From contig NC_132975.1 of assembly GCF_047496725.1 (NCBI RefSeq), forward strand, positions 14,408,501 to 14,472,500: a DNA stretch of 64,000 nucleotides. The letters run 5' to 3'. Each line of letters starts with the position of its first letter. The stretch's first letter is position 1. The notes beneath the pieces were generated by a model. The model made no database searches and was not told where the DNA came from. It was given only the letters and a program-made list of their open reading frames with translations. This document shows positions 1-10,581 of this stretch, piece by piece. A program made the position numbers and the translations under genes. The stretch is from Anoplolepis gracilipes. Lineage: Eukaryota; Arthropoda; Insecta; Hymenoptera; Formicidae.

Positions 1-80
1 GCCCAACGGCGAATTGCCCCGAGAGTGTGTGCGAAATAATAGGGTAATTGTTATGCTACGGCACGATAGGCGGAGGATCT

Positions 81-110
81 GAGCCCCGTGTCTTCGATAA
101 GACACGGCTC
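81..110. repeat. Short stem-loop
   Basis: gagccccgtgtctt, loop cgat, aagacacggctc: a 12-bp stem with a two-base bulge, in non-coding sequence downstream of the acid phosphatase gene. Confidence 0.5.
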
Positions 111-237
111 TGGGCATACTTAACGAACTTAACTTTCCGCGATCGTATGGGCATCTAGTTTTCAACGGTGCGCGATACCGGATAATAATGAGAAAACTGT
201 AATAAAAATTCGTTGTCTCAGGGGATGGCATTCTCCT

Positions 238-257
238 AATATATATATATATATACC

Positions 258-294
<37 letters not shown>
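238..294. repeat. (AT)n microsatellite, interrupted
   Basis: Two AT runs separated by cctttt. Confidence 0.95.
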
Positions 295-296
<2 letters not shown>

Positions 297-460
297 TTAC
301 GCTACGTGTAAGCTTAAAGAGATTATAAAACTGTAATTTCATTTTTTTTATAAATTATTCCATCTAAATAAAGTAAAATAAACGTTAATAATGGAAAGCT
401 AAAAATTATATAGAAATATATTATATTTCTATATATTTTTTCATTTTCGCAGTCTTGCGA

Positions 461-466
461 TTTATT
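461..466 (-). terminator. Candidate poly(A) signal for the acid phosphatase
   Basis: AATAAA on the minus strand about 208 nt past the stop codon. The region is very AT-rich, so the hexamer could occur by chance. Confidence 0.3.
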
Positions 467-673
467 TGAATTGTAAAGTAAAATTAACTTGGTTAATTTT
501 ACTTCTATTTCAAATTTATGCAAATTAAACGTCTTTTTTTGTAAAAAAAAAAAGATTACTATACATAAATAAAATTTCATAAAAATCTTATAAAAACTCT
601 AAACGACTCTCAAATGTTTTGTCAAGTATAAAAGAGTTTTTAAGTCACGAAATGAATTAATAAAAATAAGTCG

Positions 674-838
674 TTAAAATTTAAACTGTTTGTACATCTT
701 TTCTGGACATGTCAATTCTTCATCCGTCGCAGTTGTTTTCAATGTTAATTCAATGAATTTTTTATATGGGCACAACGTATCGCAGCCGGGGATGGTTTTC
801 TCTACTAATTTTGCTGGGATGCCTAAATTATATAATAC
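674..838 (-). CDS. Acid phosphatase exon 6 (C-terminus)
   Basis: 54 codons plus TAA. It starts VLYNLGIPAKL after acceptor ..ttttttgtag. It contains GCDTLCPY and LTCPEKMY, the disulfide-rich tail typical of secreted histidine acid phosphatases. Confidence 0.9.
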   Translation of the reverse strand, partial: VLYNLGIPAKLVEKTIPGCDTLCPYKKFIELTLKTTATDEELTCPEKMYKQFKF

Positions 839-3266
839 CTACAAAAAATAAATATTACTCATTAGTTGTATTAGACATTAGTGACAAATGTTATTCGTGC
901 TGTCGCACGTGTGATAACTGCAGGTGAAATATTATTAGACGCTTACCTTGACGAAGAACTCATTATTCTTTTCATGCAATTCTATAATAACACTGCTTGT
1001 GAAAGGTGGAATGGTGTTGTCAAACAAATTTAAAGCGTTCAACATTGCGGCTACATTTAGGTCGTGTCCAGAAAAAAGATTGATTTTTCGATCTTTCAAA
1101 GTTCCATTAATTACTCCGTTCATGTCGTTAATTATTTTGCGTAATAATACACCTGTAAAAAAAATCGTAATATTTGAATATTTTCTAAAAATATATAGAC
1201 ACAATATTTGCGCATATATGAACATTTTGTATTAGATTACACATAGTCAAGATATGCATCAATTAATTGTGTAATAATTAAAATAATAGATTCAATTTTT
1301 TTAAATCAAAATAATCCATTTCAATTTTTAGTAATTATTCTAAAGATTTCAAAACGGTAACGTGTTTCAGAATGTTGTTATTATTTATAACAACAAATAT
1401 ATTGCAATAAAAATAACTTTTTTTTTAATTTGTTAAAAAATTAATATTTTTGTTGCTTTTATAATCATTATGATCTGAGAGAAAATAAAATAGAACAAGT
1501 TTTATAACCAAATGTTATTTATATTATCAAAACATAATTTTTACGCATAATCGAAGTTATTCTTTAATGAATAATTTATAAGAAAAATTTATGTTTTTGA
1601 ATCCAACATACCTCCATTAATTCTATTTAATTTGCCATAGCTAAATAACTCAAATTGTAAAGCAACAGCATTCACAAGTTTATTTGGAAATATGCCTTTC
1701 GTCCACTCTGGTAAACGTAGTTCTGCAGATGATTCTGCAATTAAAGTACCATATAAAAGCATCATGTCGAAGGGTGAAGTAATATTTGTCCCTGTGTATT
1801 TCGATAGTTCTCTCATTATATCAGCATACTCTGCTACTTTTGCTTTTACTTCTGCACTGTTTTTTATGTCATTATAAAGTCGGATATATCTAAAAAGAAA
1901 TGCACATATTTGAAATAATTTTAAATAAATAAATTTAAAAAAGACAAATAATCTTTCTAATTAAATAATTATAATAAAATTTATGATAAAGTTTATACAA
2001 CACAATCTTTTTTAAGTATAATGGTACACTTTTTTTTAGAATGTAACGCTAAAAAAGTCTTAAATGTTAAAATTGAATTAAAATAATTAATAATGTAACC
2101 TGATTATGCCAAAAGATAAATGTTTGAAATATTTCGAATAAGAAAACAAAATCACTGTACATATTTATCTAAATTCTGTCAACTGTGTTTTGACTTACAT
2201 GTATCGTTTTTTGTTTCATTAATTTGTCATAATTATTTTCACATCAATATAATTAAACATTATATGGAGATATATGACTTATTTTTATTAATTGTAAAAA
2301 GAAAAGAAATTACTTACACAGGGCACGCAAACGGTATCATTATATTATCTTGGTATGAAGGCTCGAAGAAGAAATCCATTGGTTGCCAAGAAAGCAGCGG
2401 ATTCCATATTTGTATGTTAGCAGGTGGATAAAGTGCCGCGAGAACTAACTGTAAGGTCATCTTGGTCCTAACGATCGGTGAACTATGTGCGTAGATATTT
2501 GGCTGATAGTACAAATTTCCAAGAAACCTGTTGTATCTGGTTCTTAACATCTTTCCAAATTGATAAGCTCTATACTTGCCCACCTTGATATAATAACATT
2601 ATTAATAAATATAAATAATAAGAAAAAAATAAGGTATAATTTTATTAATTTTTCTTCCGAAGAGATGGAAAAACTCAAGAATAAAGAAATAATATTTTCC
2701 ACGCGAAAAAAAACAAAGAAATGAGAAAAATGTCAATCTTTTTGTTGTTACGGACGTGTTTACTTAGACGTATTTGTCTTTGATATACTATGAACAACAT
2801 CGCGCAAAATTGTCTTAATTTTTGTGTTTTTTGAAAATTATGAAATTTAAACAAGAGACATAATAATATGTAACGTATTAGATAATATTAACAGTGAAAG
2901 AATTAAAAATGTAATGCAATATATATGATATGTAACGTAAAAGTAAGATGTCTTACATTAAGTAACTGGCCGCTACCATCTGGATAATAGGTATAATTTC
3001 CATATGGATCATTTGGATAAGATTCACTGTGTACAGTGTCTACTGAACGATCGCCATGTCTGAATACCTGAAAATTTCAATATTATATTAGTCTAGAGTA
3101 TTTTAAGAGAAATCTTTTTTACAAAATATTAATTTTCACATCGTACCGCGCTCACTAATCGCATTTTCGTGCTTCCTGGTAATGTTAGAATACATGTTCC
3201 TAATGTTGTAAATAAACCGACATAAAGTATAAATGCAATTCCCAGATCACGTTGAAATTTCTCCAT
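674..3266 (-). CDS. Secreted histidine acid phosphatase, venom acid phosphatase Acph-1-like (complete, 6 coding exons)
   Basis: Exons joined by hand on the minus strand: 3266-3147, 3067-2957, 2583-2318, 1889-1612, 1152-947, 838-674. All introns are GT..AG and the phases agree, giving 1143 coding nt (381 aa) plus TAA, close to the usual size of insect members. The start at 3266 opens a signal peptide (MEKFQRDLGIAFILYVGLF.., about residues 1-30). The RHGDR motif (R43 H44 G45 D46 R47) carries the nucleophilic His of branch-2 histidine phosphatases. GHD at 287-289 supplies the second His and the acid Asp. Two sequons are visible (NYT in exon 2, NGT at 274-276), as are paired C-terminal cysteines. 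The family hydrolyses phosphomonoesters at acid pH. Bee and ant homologues include the venom allergen acid phosphatase, but many paralogues are not venom proteins. Family assignment is secure; venom expression is inference. Confidence 0.93.
947..1152 (-). CDS. Acid phosphatase exon 5 (HD motif)
   Basis: 206 nt. It encodes (G)VLLRKIINDM.. and the motif LFSGHDLNVAAML, where His288-Asp289 form the second half of the active site. It ends FFVK before donor gtaagc. The preceding acceptor has a T-rich tract ending in acag. Confidence 0.93.
1612..1889 (-). CDS. Acid phosphatase exon 4
   Basis: 278 nt from acceptor ..tttcttttttag-like to donor gtatgt. It encodes YIRLYNDIKNSAEV.. through GKLNRINGG, with the conserved PEW segment (LRLPEWTKG). 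It starts in phase 2 and ends in phase 1, matching both neighbours. Confidence 0.92.
2318..2583 (-). CDS. Acid phosphatase exon 3
   Basis: Opens VGKYRAYQFGKMLRTRY, the conserved helix after the active site, and includes the family segment IYAHSSPIVRTKMTLQ (usually S.D..RT..S). It ends on a split Val codon (GT|A) before donor gtaagt. The acceptor is atatatcaag-like with a weak pyrimidine tract, but the phase and homology are clear. Confidence 0.93.
2957..3067 (-). CDS. Acid phosphatase exon 2 (RHGDR active site)
   Basis: Encodes residues 41-77, opening directly with VFRHGDRS, the catalytic signature. The acceptor is ..aaattttcag and the donor is gtaagac. It ends GSGQLLN, matching the family's GQLTN..GK segment, which continues in exon 3. 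Confidence 0.93.
3147..3266 (-). CDS. Acid phosphatase exon 1 (signal peptide)
   Basis: Encodes residues 1-40, from ATG to ..KMRLVSA. A hydrophobic stretch follows a short charged N-terminus, as in a secretion signal. The exon ends at GCG before donor gtacga, in phase 0. About 12 nt of 5' UTR precede the ATG in the same exon, after an acceptor ending ..acatttag. Confidence 0.88.
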
Positions 3267-3448
3267 CCTCCAAAATTACTAAATGTGTAAATAATTATAA
3301 AATTTAAATATAATCTAAATCATAATTTACCATTACTAAATAAAATATATCATATTTAAATTTTTAATATTTTTAAATATTTCATAATAATGTGTAAATC
3401 TATTGTACAATAAAAATATGATTTTGTGTATGTAATTAAAAAACTTAC

Positions 3449-3496
3449 ATTAGGCGATACACGTCTAAGCTTCTTGATGTATTTCGTCAAAGTGAT
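3449..3496 (-). promoter_or_regulatory. Probable acid phosphatase 5' UTR exon and core promoter (boundary approximate)
   Basis: On the minus strand a donor (CCTAAT|gtaagttt) at 3449/3448 pairs with the acceptor at 3280-3279, just upstream of the start codon. This makes a 170-nt 5' UTR intron. A TATA-like TATAGATAAG lies at about 3525-3516, so transcription would begin near 3495. The exon start is inferred only from this spacing. Confidence 0.45.
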
Positions 3497-4074
3497 GATT
3501 CTGGTCGGTTTTGACCTTATCTATACCACCACTGACGTATGTGTCTATTTGAAATATAATCATATAAATGTAAACAACCCAAATGTTTCGTGATTTTCAT
3601 ACAAAACAAGGTCAAAAGAATCTATAAATAAATAAGGTCACTATATTTTGTGTTTAAGTTCAAGAGATATGTAATTTCAAAATTTAATTTCAATATATAT
3701 GTAATTTTTTTCTTGTTATAATCTTTTGGTATAATCTACTACTTTAATTTAAGAAACGAAATCATGAATATATATTATTCATTATATTATATTATAATGA
3801 TGCATAAGAGTAATATATACCTTATCTTTATATATGTTTTACTGTTTTTAATAATTAGAAAACGTAATAATGAAAATCCATGTAATAATGAAAAGTCCAA
3901 AATTTAAATTCTATACATATAATACATACAATTTATATATTTGTATATTGATCAATTTGATATAAATATATATTTAAAATAACAAATAATATTTAAAATA
4001 ACATAATTCAGAGAAACATTTCAAAGAAATTGCATATAAATTCAAATAAATTTTATATTTTATAAACGAACAAC

Positions 4075-4214
4075 TATCAACCTGACGAATAAGAGCCATA
4101 CGCAGATGTTAATGCGTAAATTTTTTAGAAATTAATTTTTTCCGCAAAAATTGAAACGTGCACAGGGCACATATTTTACTTGGTGTATTTACCAAGTTAT
4201 TCGTCATGTTGATA
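4075..4214. mobile_element. MITE-like element with about 18-bp terminal inverted repeats
   Basis: Left end tatcaacctgacgaataa (4075-4092) and right end ttattcgtcatgttgata (4197-4214) are reverse complements except for one base. The 140-bp unit has no coding capacity. An inner hairpin (acttggt..accaagt) sits near the right end. Target-site duplication is unclear because the flanks are AT-rich. Confidence 0.5.
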
Positions 4215-4555
4215 ATTGTTTGTTTGTAAACATTAAGAATCTTATATTCGAAATATTTATATTTTGTATTGTATATCAAAAAATAGTAAAGCAGTCTTTT
4301 TGAATACTTTTAATTTATAAATCTTTAATTTATAAATCTTTAATTTATAAATCTTATAAAATAGCATTAAATATTTTTATTCTTAGTTAATACTAAAGAA
4401 TATATATATATAATTTTTCTTAGCATATATTATAAAATTATAGAAATAAAAAGAAATAATAGAGATAAATTTTGTATTACATTTTGCGAAAAAATGGAAA
4501 GAATCGGTATTACATCGTCTGAATACTAATAACATATGTTGCTTTTATTTTTCAG

Positions 4556-4582
4556 ATCCGAGAAGTTATATTAGACCAGCAG
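4556..4582 (+). other. Possible plus-strand microexon (weak)
   Basis: The acceptor tgcttttatttttcag is strong and a GCAG|gtaatg donor follows 27 nt later; another possible donor (gttagt) lies near 4619. The segment is open in more than one frame. No homology was recognised and no connected exon was proven. It could be an unspliced match by chance. Confidence 0.2.
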
Positions 4583-5587
4583 GTAATGTTGCTCCCATGA
4601 ATATAGAATATAGACAAAGGTTAGTATAGTTAAAATAACCACAGATTTCTATATATGTATAATATATAATCTGTGAAAATAACTAATTGATGCAATATTG
4701 ATTACGTGATGCGAAGAATACGGATATTATTAGACTTCGACTTTGAGACAAAAGTAATTAAATATATTATTTAGTTCCATTTTTTAATTATTATTTAATG
4801 CATTTGAGAATTGAAAAAAATAGTTCACATTTAAATATTAAATAGTAACAAGTCCAGAAATATAAACGTCCAAAAATATGAATATGTGTTTGATAGTATC
4901 AATGCAGCAAGAAAAGAACGATTATATTACATGCTAAACTTTATTCTATAATTGCATGATATCCATTGTGTTGAGGCAAGATATTTTTTGCTTTTTATTT
5001 CTAATATTATATAAATATATACATATGTAATATATACGTAATAAAAATACGAGAGGCGTCGAAAAGTAAGTGTCAATCGGTTGTAAAAGAAGATGAAAAA
5101 ATAAAACTTTATCGTCAGAGAAAGAGGTGTAGAGACTTTGATCTTGATATATTGATCTTAATATTTATTAATTCTATAAATAATTTATATATAAGAAAAG
5201 AGAGGAAGAGACATGTTGCTAGTTTTATCTAAAATTCTAATATAATTATTGAAGAGTATTGAAAATAAACGAGCATTTAATGAGATACATATCAATGACT
5301 ATCGATTAATAGCAGAACGGTTCAATGTAATTCATACTATGTATTGTTGGATAAACATCGTTATAAAAGTATTCTCAATATTTGACTTTTTATTTTTTTT
5401 ATTTAATTTTATTATTTAATTTTTTACATGTCTAATGTACTATAAAAAAATTTCACATGGCTGTCTTAAATTGCCGTAAAATTCCAATGATTGAAAGTTG
5501 TAAATACATTACGTGTACGCTACATTAGATTTATAGTAATGAAAGGATTAATAAAATAGTGTAACATGTAATGTATATGATAATCAA

Positions 5588-5860
5588 ATACCTTATATTA
5601 GTCAATTGATTCTTGCTATCCGAATAGAAATCATAATTATGGATTATATGAATCATATGGATGAGATTCTTTAAATTATATGTCTAGTGTATAACCACCA
5701 TATTTTAAAATAATTAAAAAAATTTTAATATTACATTATCAGGTTCGAATACTTTTGGAAAGATTTTTTTACAAAATATTGATTTTTATATCGTATTACA
5801 CTAATCGTAACTTGAAGTCCAGTTCCAAATTTGAATGAGATATCCTAATGTTATAATTAA
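5588..5860 (-). pseudogene. Decayed copy of acid phosphatase exons 1-2
   Basis: Aligned by eye with 2951-3270 in the same orientation. Shared runs include the exon 2 end (cttatatta versus cttacatta), catatggat..gagattc (versus catttggataagattc), tgtcta.tg, the intron 1 run ttttttacaaaatatt, and ctaatcg..tt.ttgaagtcc (versus ctaatcgcattttcgtgcttcc). The RHGDR-coding stretch is altered and the frame is not maintained. No exons 3-6 were recognised nearby, so this looks like the remnant of a partial tandem duplication. Confidence 0.7.
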
Positions 5861-6834
5861 TTTTTCTAAATTTCAATAAAAAACTTTATAAATTTGATAT
5901 ATATAATTCTAAATCCATTATTAAATTTTTGAAACATTTTGTATAATATTAAATTATATTCTCGTATTATATACGGTATCATAAAATGAAAACAATGTGA
6001 TAAAACATTGAATGTTATGCATGAAAGTCGCCGGAAATCAATGTGATATTTTTAGTCTCTATAAAGATAAGAAATATATGTACGTAGATATAAGGTATCT
6101 ATTTGGAAATAGATACCCTAAAATTAGAAAATATACAGAGCATAAAATATTACTATACAAGATATTACACTTTCATATTGTCGTTCTTACGTTAGAGATT
6201 TATAAGAGAAATTAAAAACTTCTTACGTTGTTATAAGAACGCTTACTTTATTGATTGTCAGATTAGTACATTATCCAACTTTGTAACTGAACATTCTATA
6301 TCGTTAAAAGAGTATTATATGGATTGTAAACAGTTTCATATTCATGATAACAAACCAATCTAACAATTAGCAGTATATACACGCTCTTAATGCTCGGATT
6401 TTCCATGATATTTTCAATCTCTCATAATTGCATGATCCATAAACATTGTTACGTCGCGATTATTTTGCAGTCAGAGTATTTGAGTAATTTATTCTGAAAA
6501 TCCATATCTGTTACTTGCCTATTTATTCAACATTGATAATGTTCATGAAACGAATAATTATTTGAGAGAGCTAGTGTCTCTTTGCATTTTAAATATCCAC
6601 AAATTGTTTATATGCGATTCATCTTGGTTCATAATTTTTCCAAATATGCATTTCGACAATCAGAGGAAAAAATAGTTAAATTGTTAATTTTAAAATTACC
6701 ATTGAATTTCTCAGCTTAATCTTGTAAGTTTTTTTAATTTTTAAAATGAAGAAAAAGGATTCTGGTGAATATTGAGAATTATTTTAATTCGAAATGTGAA
6801 TCTCGTCTCTTTCCTTTTTGTTTTTCTGTTCTAG

Positions 6835-6948
6835 TACGAATATTCAAGGAATATGAGAATCATAAAAAAAATAATCCAAATCTCGCAGATAAATCTAAAT
6901 TAATTTCGAAAAGAAAGCTTACTAGATCGACATTATTACAGCGACAAG
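6835..6948 (+). other. Possible plus-strand exon, unknown product
   Basis: Flanked by a very good acceptor (tttttgtttttctgttctag) and a CAAG|gtaata donor. One frame is open across the 114 nt and reads RIFKEYENHKKNNPNLADKS, then a Lys/Arg-rich continuation. It has phase 1 on both sides. I do not recognise the peptide. It does not join in frame to the candidate at 4556, so a gene cannot be claimed. Confidence 0.3.
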
Positions 6949-9141
6949 GTAATATGTAAGTGTTTGGGAAATTTTTTAAGCATAAAATGAGGAAAAAAAA
7001 GAATCGGATTTCAATTCAATGAATCTAAAATATATCACTTCTCATTAGAGAAACTTGCCGTACAAGAGGTTTAAAAGCGGAGGAAAAGTATAAAGTGGTT
7101 CGCGAACCGCACAGAGGCCAACTTTCTTTCTAAGTTTAATACTGATGAACTACGCGAATGTTCGAATGAGGATATGAATACCGAATGAACGAATGAGCAC
7201 GTAACTGCACGGATGAAACGAGATATAAGAAATGATAATAATTCTAAAATAATTGTACAAGTATCGTTAGGTTCTTTTATATGCTTGATGGTGAAATAGG
7301 AGATTTTATAGACGAACAAATGTATATATATGTATAGAAAAGATTTCCGACCAGAGCATTGATTTTTCAGAGCTTCGGTTAATAAATTAGAGTGCAAGTC
7401 GAGTTATTTGGCTAATAATGGAATAAACTAATAATTTATTGTCATGACGAGTCTCTTAATCTTTTATAATTGAAAAATCAATGTACTCTAAATTGTCAAT
7501 TATTCCATTTAATCGCTTCAATTATTCAAGAAATTTTATTTGTCTACTTCAAAATAAAAGTTTTTTTTTAAATATTAAAAATACCGATATTAAAAATAAT
7601 CACTTTGTTATCGCTTTGATTTAATTAATTAACATGTTTTATCTTTATAATTATATTCTAATCAAATATATGCATGAAATATTCTATTATTTTTATGTTA
7701 TTTTTTAATGATAGATTCTTTAGTTAATTTAAAGTTATTGAAAAAATTGAATACTTGCAACTGCTCATTATTATAATGTTACATCATTTATATTTTACAT
7801 ACTTACAACGTTTAGATTTTACTTTGCAATGTCCAGGACTCTTCAATACGATTTTTTTGACGATTTTTGTGTTTTATGTTGAAATATTTTTGTTACTATT
7901 GGGTACTAACGATAGATAAATGATTGAGTAATTATTAATTTGATTGCAACAAACTGGTTACACTTCTCTGCAACGAACCTCCTATGCACGATCTTTTTCA
8001 ATACTCCCACTCGCTATTTATACGTAATGAATATTAATCTAAAGATCTGAGATATAATAACTGCACATTATATATATGTATGTTTAATTATGTAATTCTA
8101 CTAAGTCGTTGATAACAGTGAAGATAAAAGTAAGGAAAAAAAATAATAACGTGTGATTACACGGTATTTTGCAAAGCAATTTTTGATTTCTTCAACAATA
8201 AAATATACATGTATTTTTGATCTTTACGTCATGAAATTGTGGAGAAAATTAAAAAAATTAGAACTGAAAATACACCTGTCACCTTTCAGTTCCTTATTAT
8301 AAAGATTTTTTATATAAAAATCATCTTTCTTTTACATACATCTGATGTCTATTCTGGTTATTCTTTGCCTCACAGCACAATACTTTTTCGTCTTGACAAA
8401 AAAATCAAACTCAAATAAAAATAAACTATCTCGGTTCTTAAATTCCACTAATCTCTTTGAGAATATTTCAATTTTTTCGTTATTAAAATTGAAAATTTCC
8501 TAAGAACTTAAATCTGTTAACCGCGACATTTTTGGAAATGTCAGAGATATTCATTACTTTTGATATTTTTAATTTCTTGCTAAGAGAAAAAAATCGACTC
8601 CAAAATGGCAAAAAAATGTATGTAATATAATTATACGTGATTTACGTAATTAATATAACGCAATATTACTTTGATTTAAAAGAAATTAAAAGAAGGAGAA
8701 AAAAGGGAATTTATTAATTTTTATTTTTTAAAAGTCTAGAAAAAAATTGTAAGTAATATGTTGCGCACATAGTCTTAGGGAACAAACTTTTTGGAATTTA
8801 TACGTCCAAAAGATTAGCTAGATATTATCTACGTATCAAATAGAGTCCTTGTAATTTTAGCATGTATTTCTCATTGCTGTACTTTTATTATTCGACGTTA
8901 CGATATTATCTTTCATTCTTTAAATCAGTTATTACAGATATTTATGTCATCACAAATTTTATTGTAGCAATTAACTACAAGATAACGAATGCTCTAAGAC
9001 ATTATTTGCATTATTGATTAAGAGTAAACAAAATTACTTCTAGCCTAAAATTACCTGAATAGTCTTAAAAAAATCATAAGTTAAAAATCTGTTTCTTTAC
9101 CAATGCAAATTATATTTTGACAGTTTTGATATACATATATA

Positions 9142-9144
<3 letters not shown>
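6949..9144. other. AT-rich intergenic DNA, no gene recognised
   Basis: Between the phosphatase side and the tandem repeat at 9.8 kb. Only short chance open frames are present. No domain, RNA gene or mobile element was recognised. Confidence 0.6.

Positions 9145-9173
<29 letters not shown>
9145..9173. repeat. (CT)n microsatellite
   Basis: Uninterrupted CT run in the intergenic region. Confidence 0.95.
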
Positions 9174-9177
<4 letters not shown>

Positions 9178-9810
9178 CAATTACCACGTTTTAGATCTGA
9201 AAATTAATAGAAATATCATATGTTTTCTAATATTTTTAATATTAAAATTAATATAAGAATAAGAATTAACTATATAAATTGTATTTTTTATTAATCTTAT
9301 GTAACGCATAAAACGTAACTTAATAAATTTGTATTGGAAAACATTTGTCAATTACTGAAAGAATTCAAGACCTAGTTCGAATTCACAACTATAAGGATAA
9401 ACAATATTTTAGGTATAAACAAGTTTCTCTTTAATAATCTCTATGTAATGTTGCGCCAGTAGCTGCTAGGAATGGGACTTTTTCGGGATTTATCACTAAC
9501 AATAAGTAAAGATCACTCCGTACTTACTTTTCGTAGAAGAATATACTTATGTAGTTGTTTTACACTGTTTCTACTTTTACATTAAAGGTTCGCGGTTAAC
9601 TTGTCGGTTGCGATATGACAATTTAAAAGTTCCTCGATGTTTCTCGTGATCTGATATATATATTTCATTTATTAAGATTGAGAAAGAATGCAGTGACCCT
9701 GATCGGTACACGTACCGTACTCCGCGATATTTATTGTTTGTAATATTATTTTTATGCCGATGCGGTACTTATCATTTTGGGCAAATGTGATCGTGACTTT
9801 CTTTCTTTTC

Positions 9811-10129
9811 GTGACATCTTATTTCATTGATTATCTTTGCAATTTTATGTTTGATCTTTCTTTGTTAATTTTATGCTTCTTAATATCTTAATTTTGATGA
9901 CTCTATATTTAACGTTTCGTGACATCTTATTTTATTTATTATTTTTACAATTTTTTGTTTGATCTTTCTTTCTTAATTTTATGCTTCTTAATATCTTAAT
10001 TATGGTTGCTCTGCATTTAACTTTTCGTGACATCTTATTTCATTTATTATATTTGCAATTTTTTGTTTGATCTTTCTTAATTTGATGCTTCTTAATATCT
10101 TAATTTTAATTGCTTTACATTTAACGCTT
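9811..10129. repeat. Three-copy tandem repeat, 108-bp unit
   Basis: Copies begin at 9811, 9919 and 10027, each with gtgacatcttatttyatt and then tttgatctttctt..atgcttcttaatatctt. They are diverged by substitutions and small indels. No coding content is apparent. Confidence 0.9.
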
Positions 10130-10447
10130 AGCTTATGACTTTTTCCTAAACTTTTATTAACTTTTGTGTCCTTGCTTTACTTCGATTTTACTTTTATCAT
10201 TTTTTATTATTAATTCGGTCGAGTTACGACAATAACAAAAATAAAGAAACGATAGATTAGAAGAGGAACATTATTTTTTTGCGATCATTTACTTTTAGTT
10301 CTTAAAATTATATCGAATCAAATTCTCTCTTCTTTCGAGATTAAACAGAAAATAGAATCACATCTTATCATATGTTTTTACGAATGTAAAATTTAATTTG
10401 CGAAAAAAATTCAATTTTAAATAAGGAGATTTTTCTTATTTTTACAG

Positions 10448-10581
10448 AATCGAGAATAGCATCGTGATTCGAGGGTGCCATTTATCGTCAAGTGAGAAGT
10501 AACACGTCGAAGGAAATATGTCACACGCGACGTGAGATGCCGGAACACAACGGAGGTATACGGACGACGCTGATCGAAGGG
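10448..10581 (+). other. Probable plus-strand exon, non-coding or 5' UTR-like
   Basis: The acceptor tttcttatttttacag and donor GGG|gtaagt bound 134 nt of noticeably higher CpG content than the flanks. All three frames hit stops in the first half. A late ATG (MPEHNGGIRTTLIEG) runs open to the donor, so it could be a leader exon of a gene continuing to the right, or part of an lncRNA. No matching downstream exon was identified. Confidence 0.4.
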
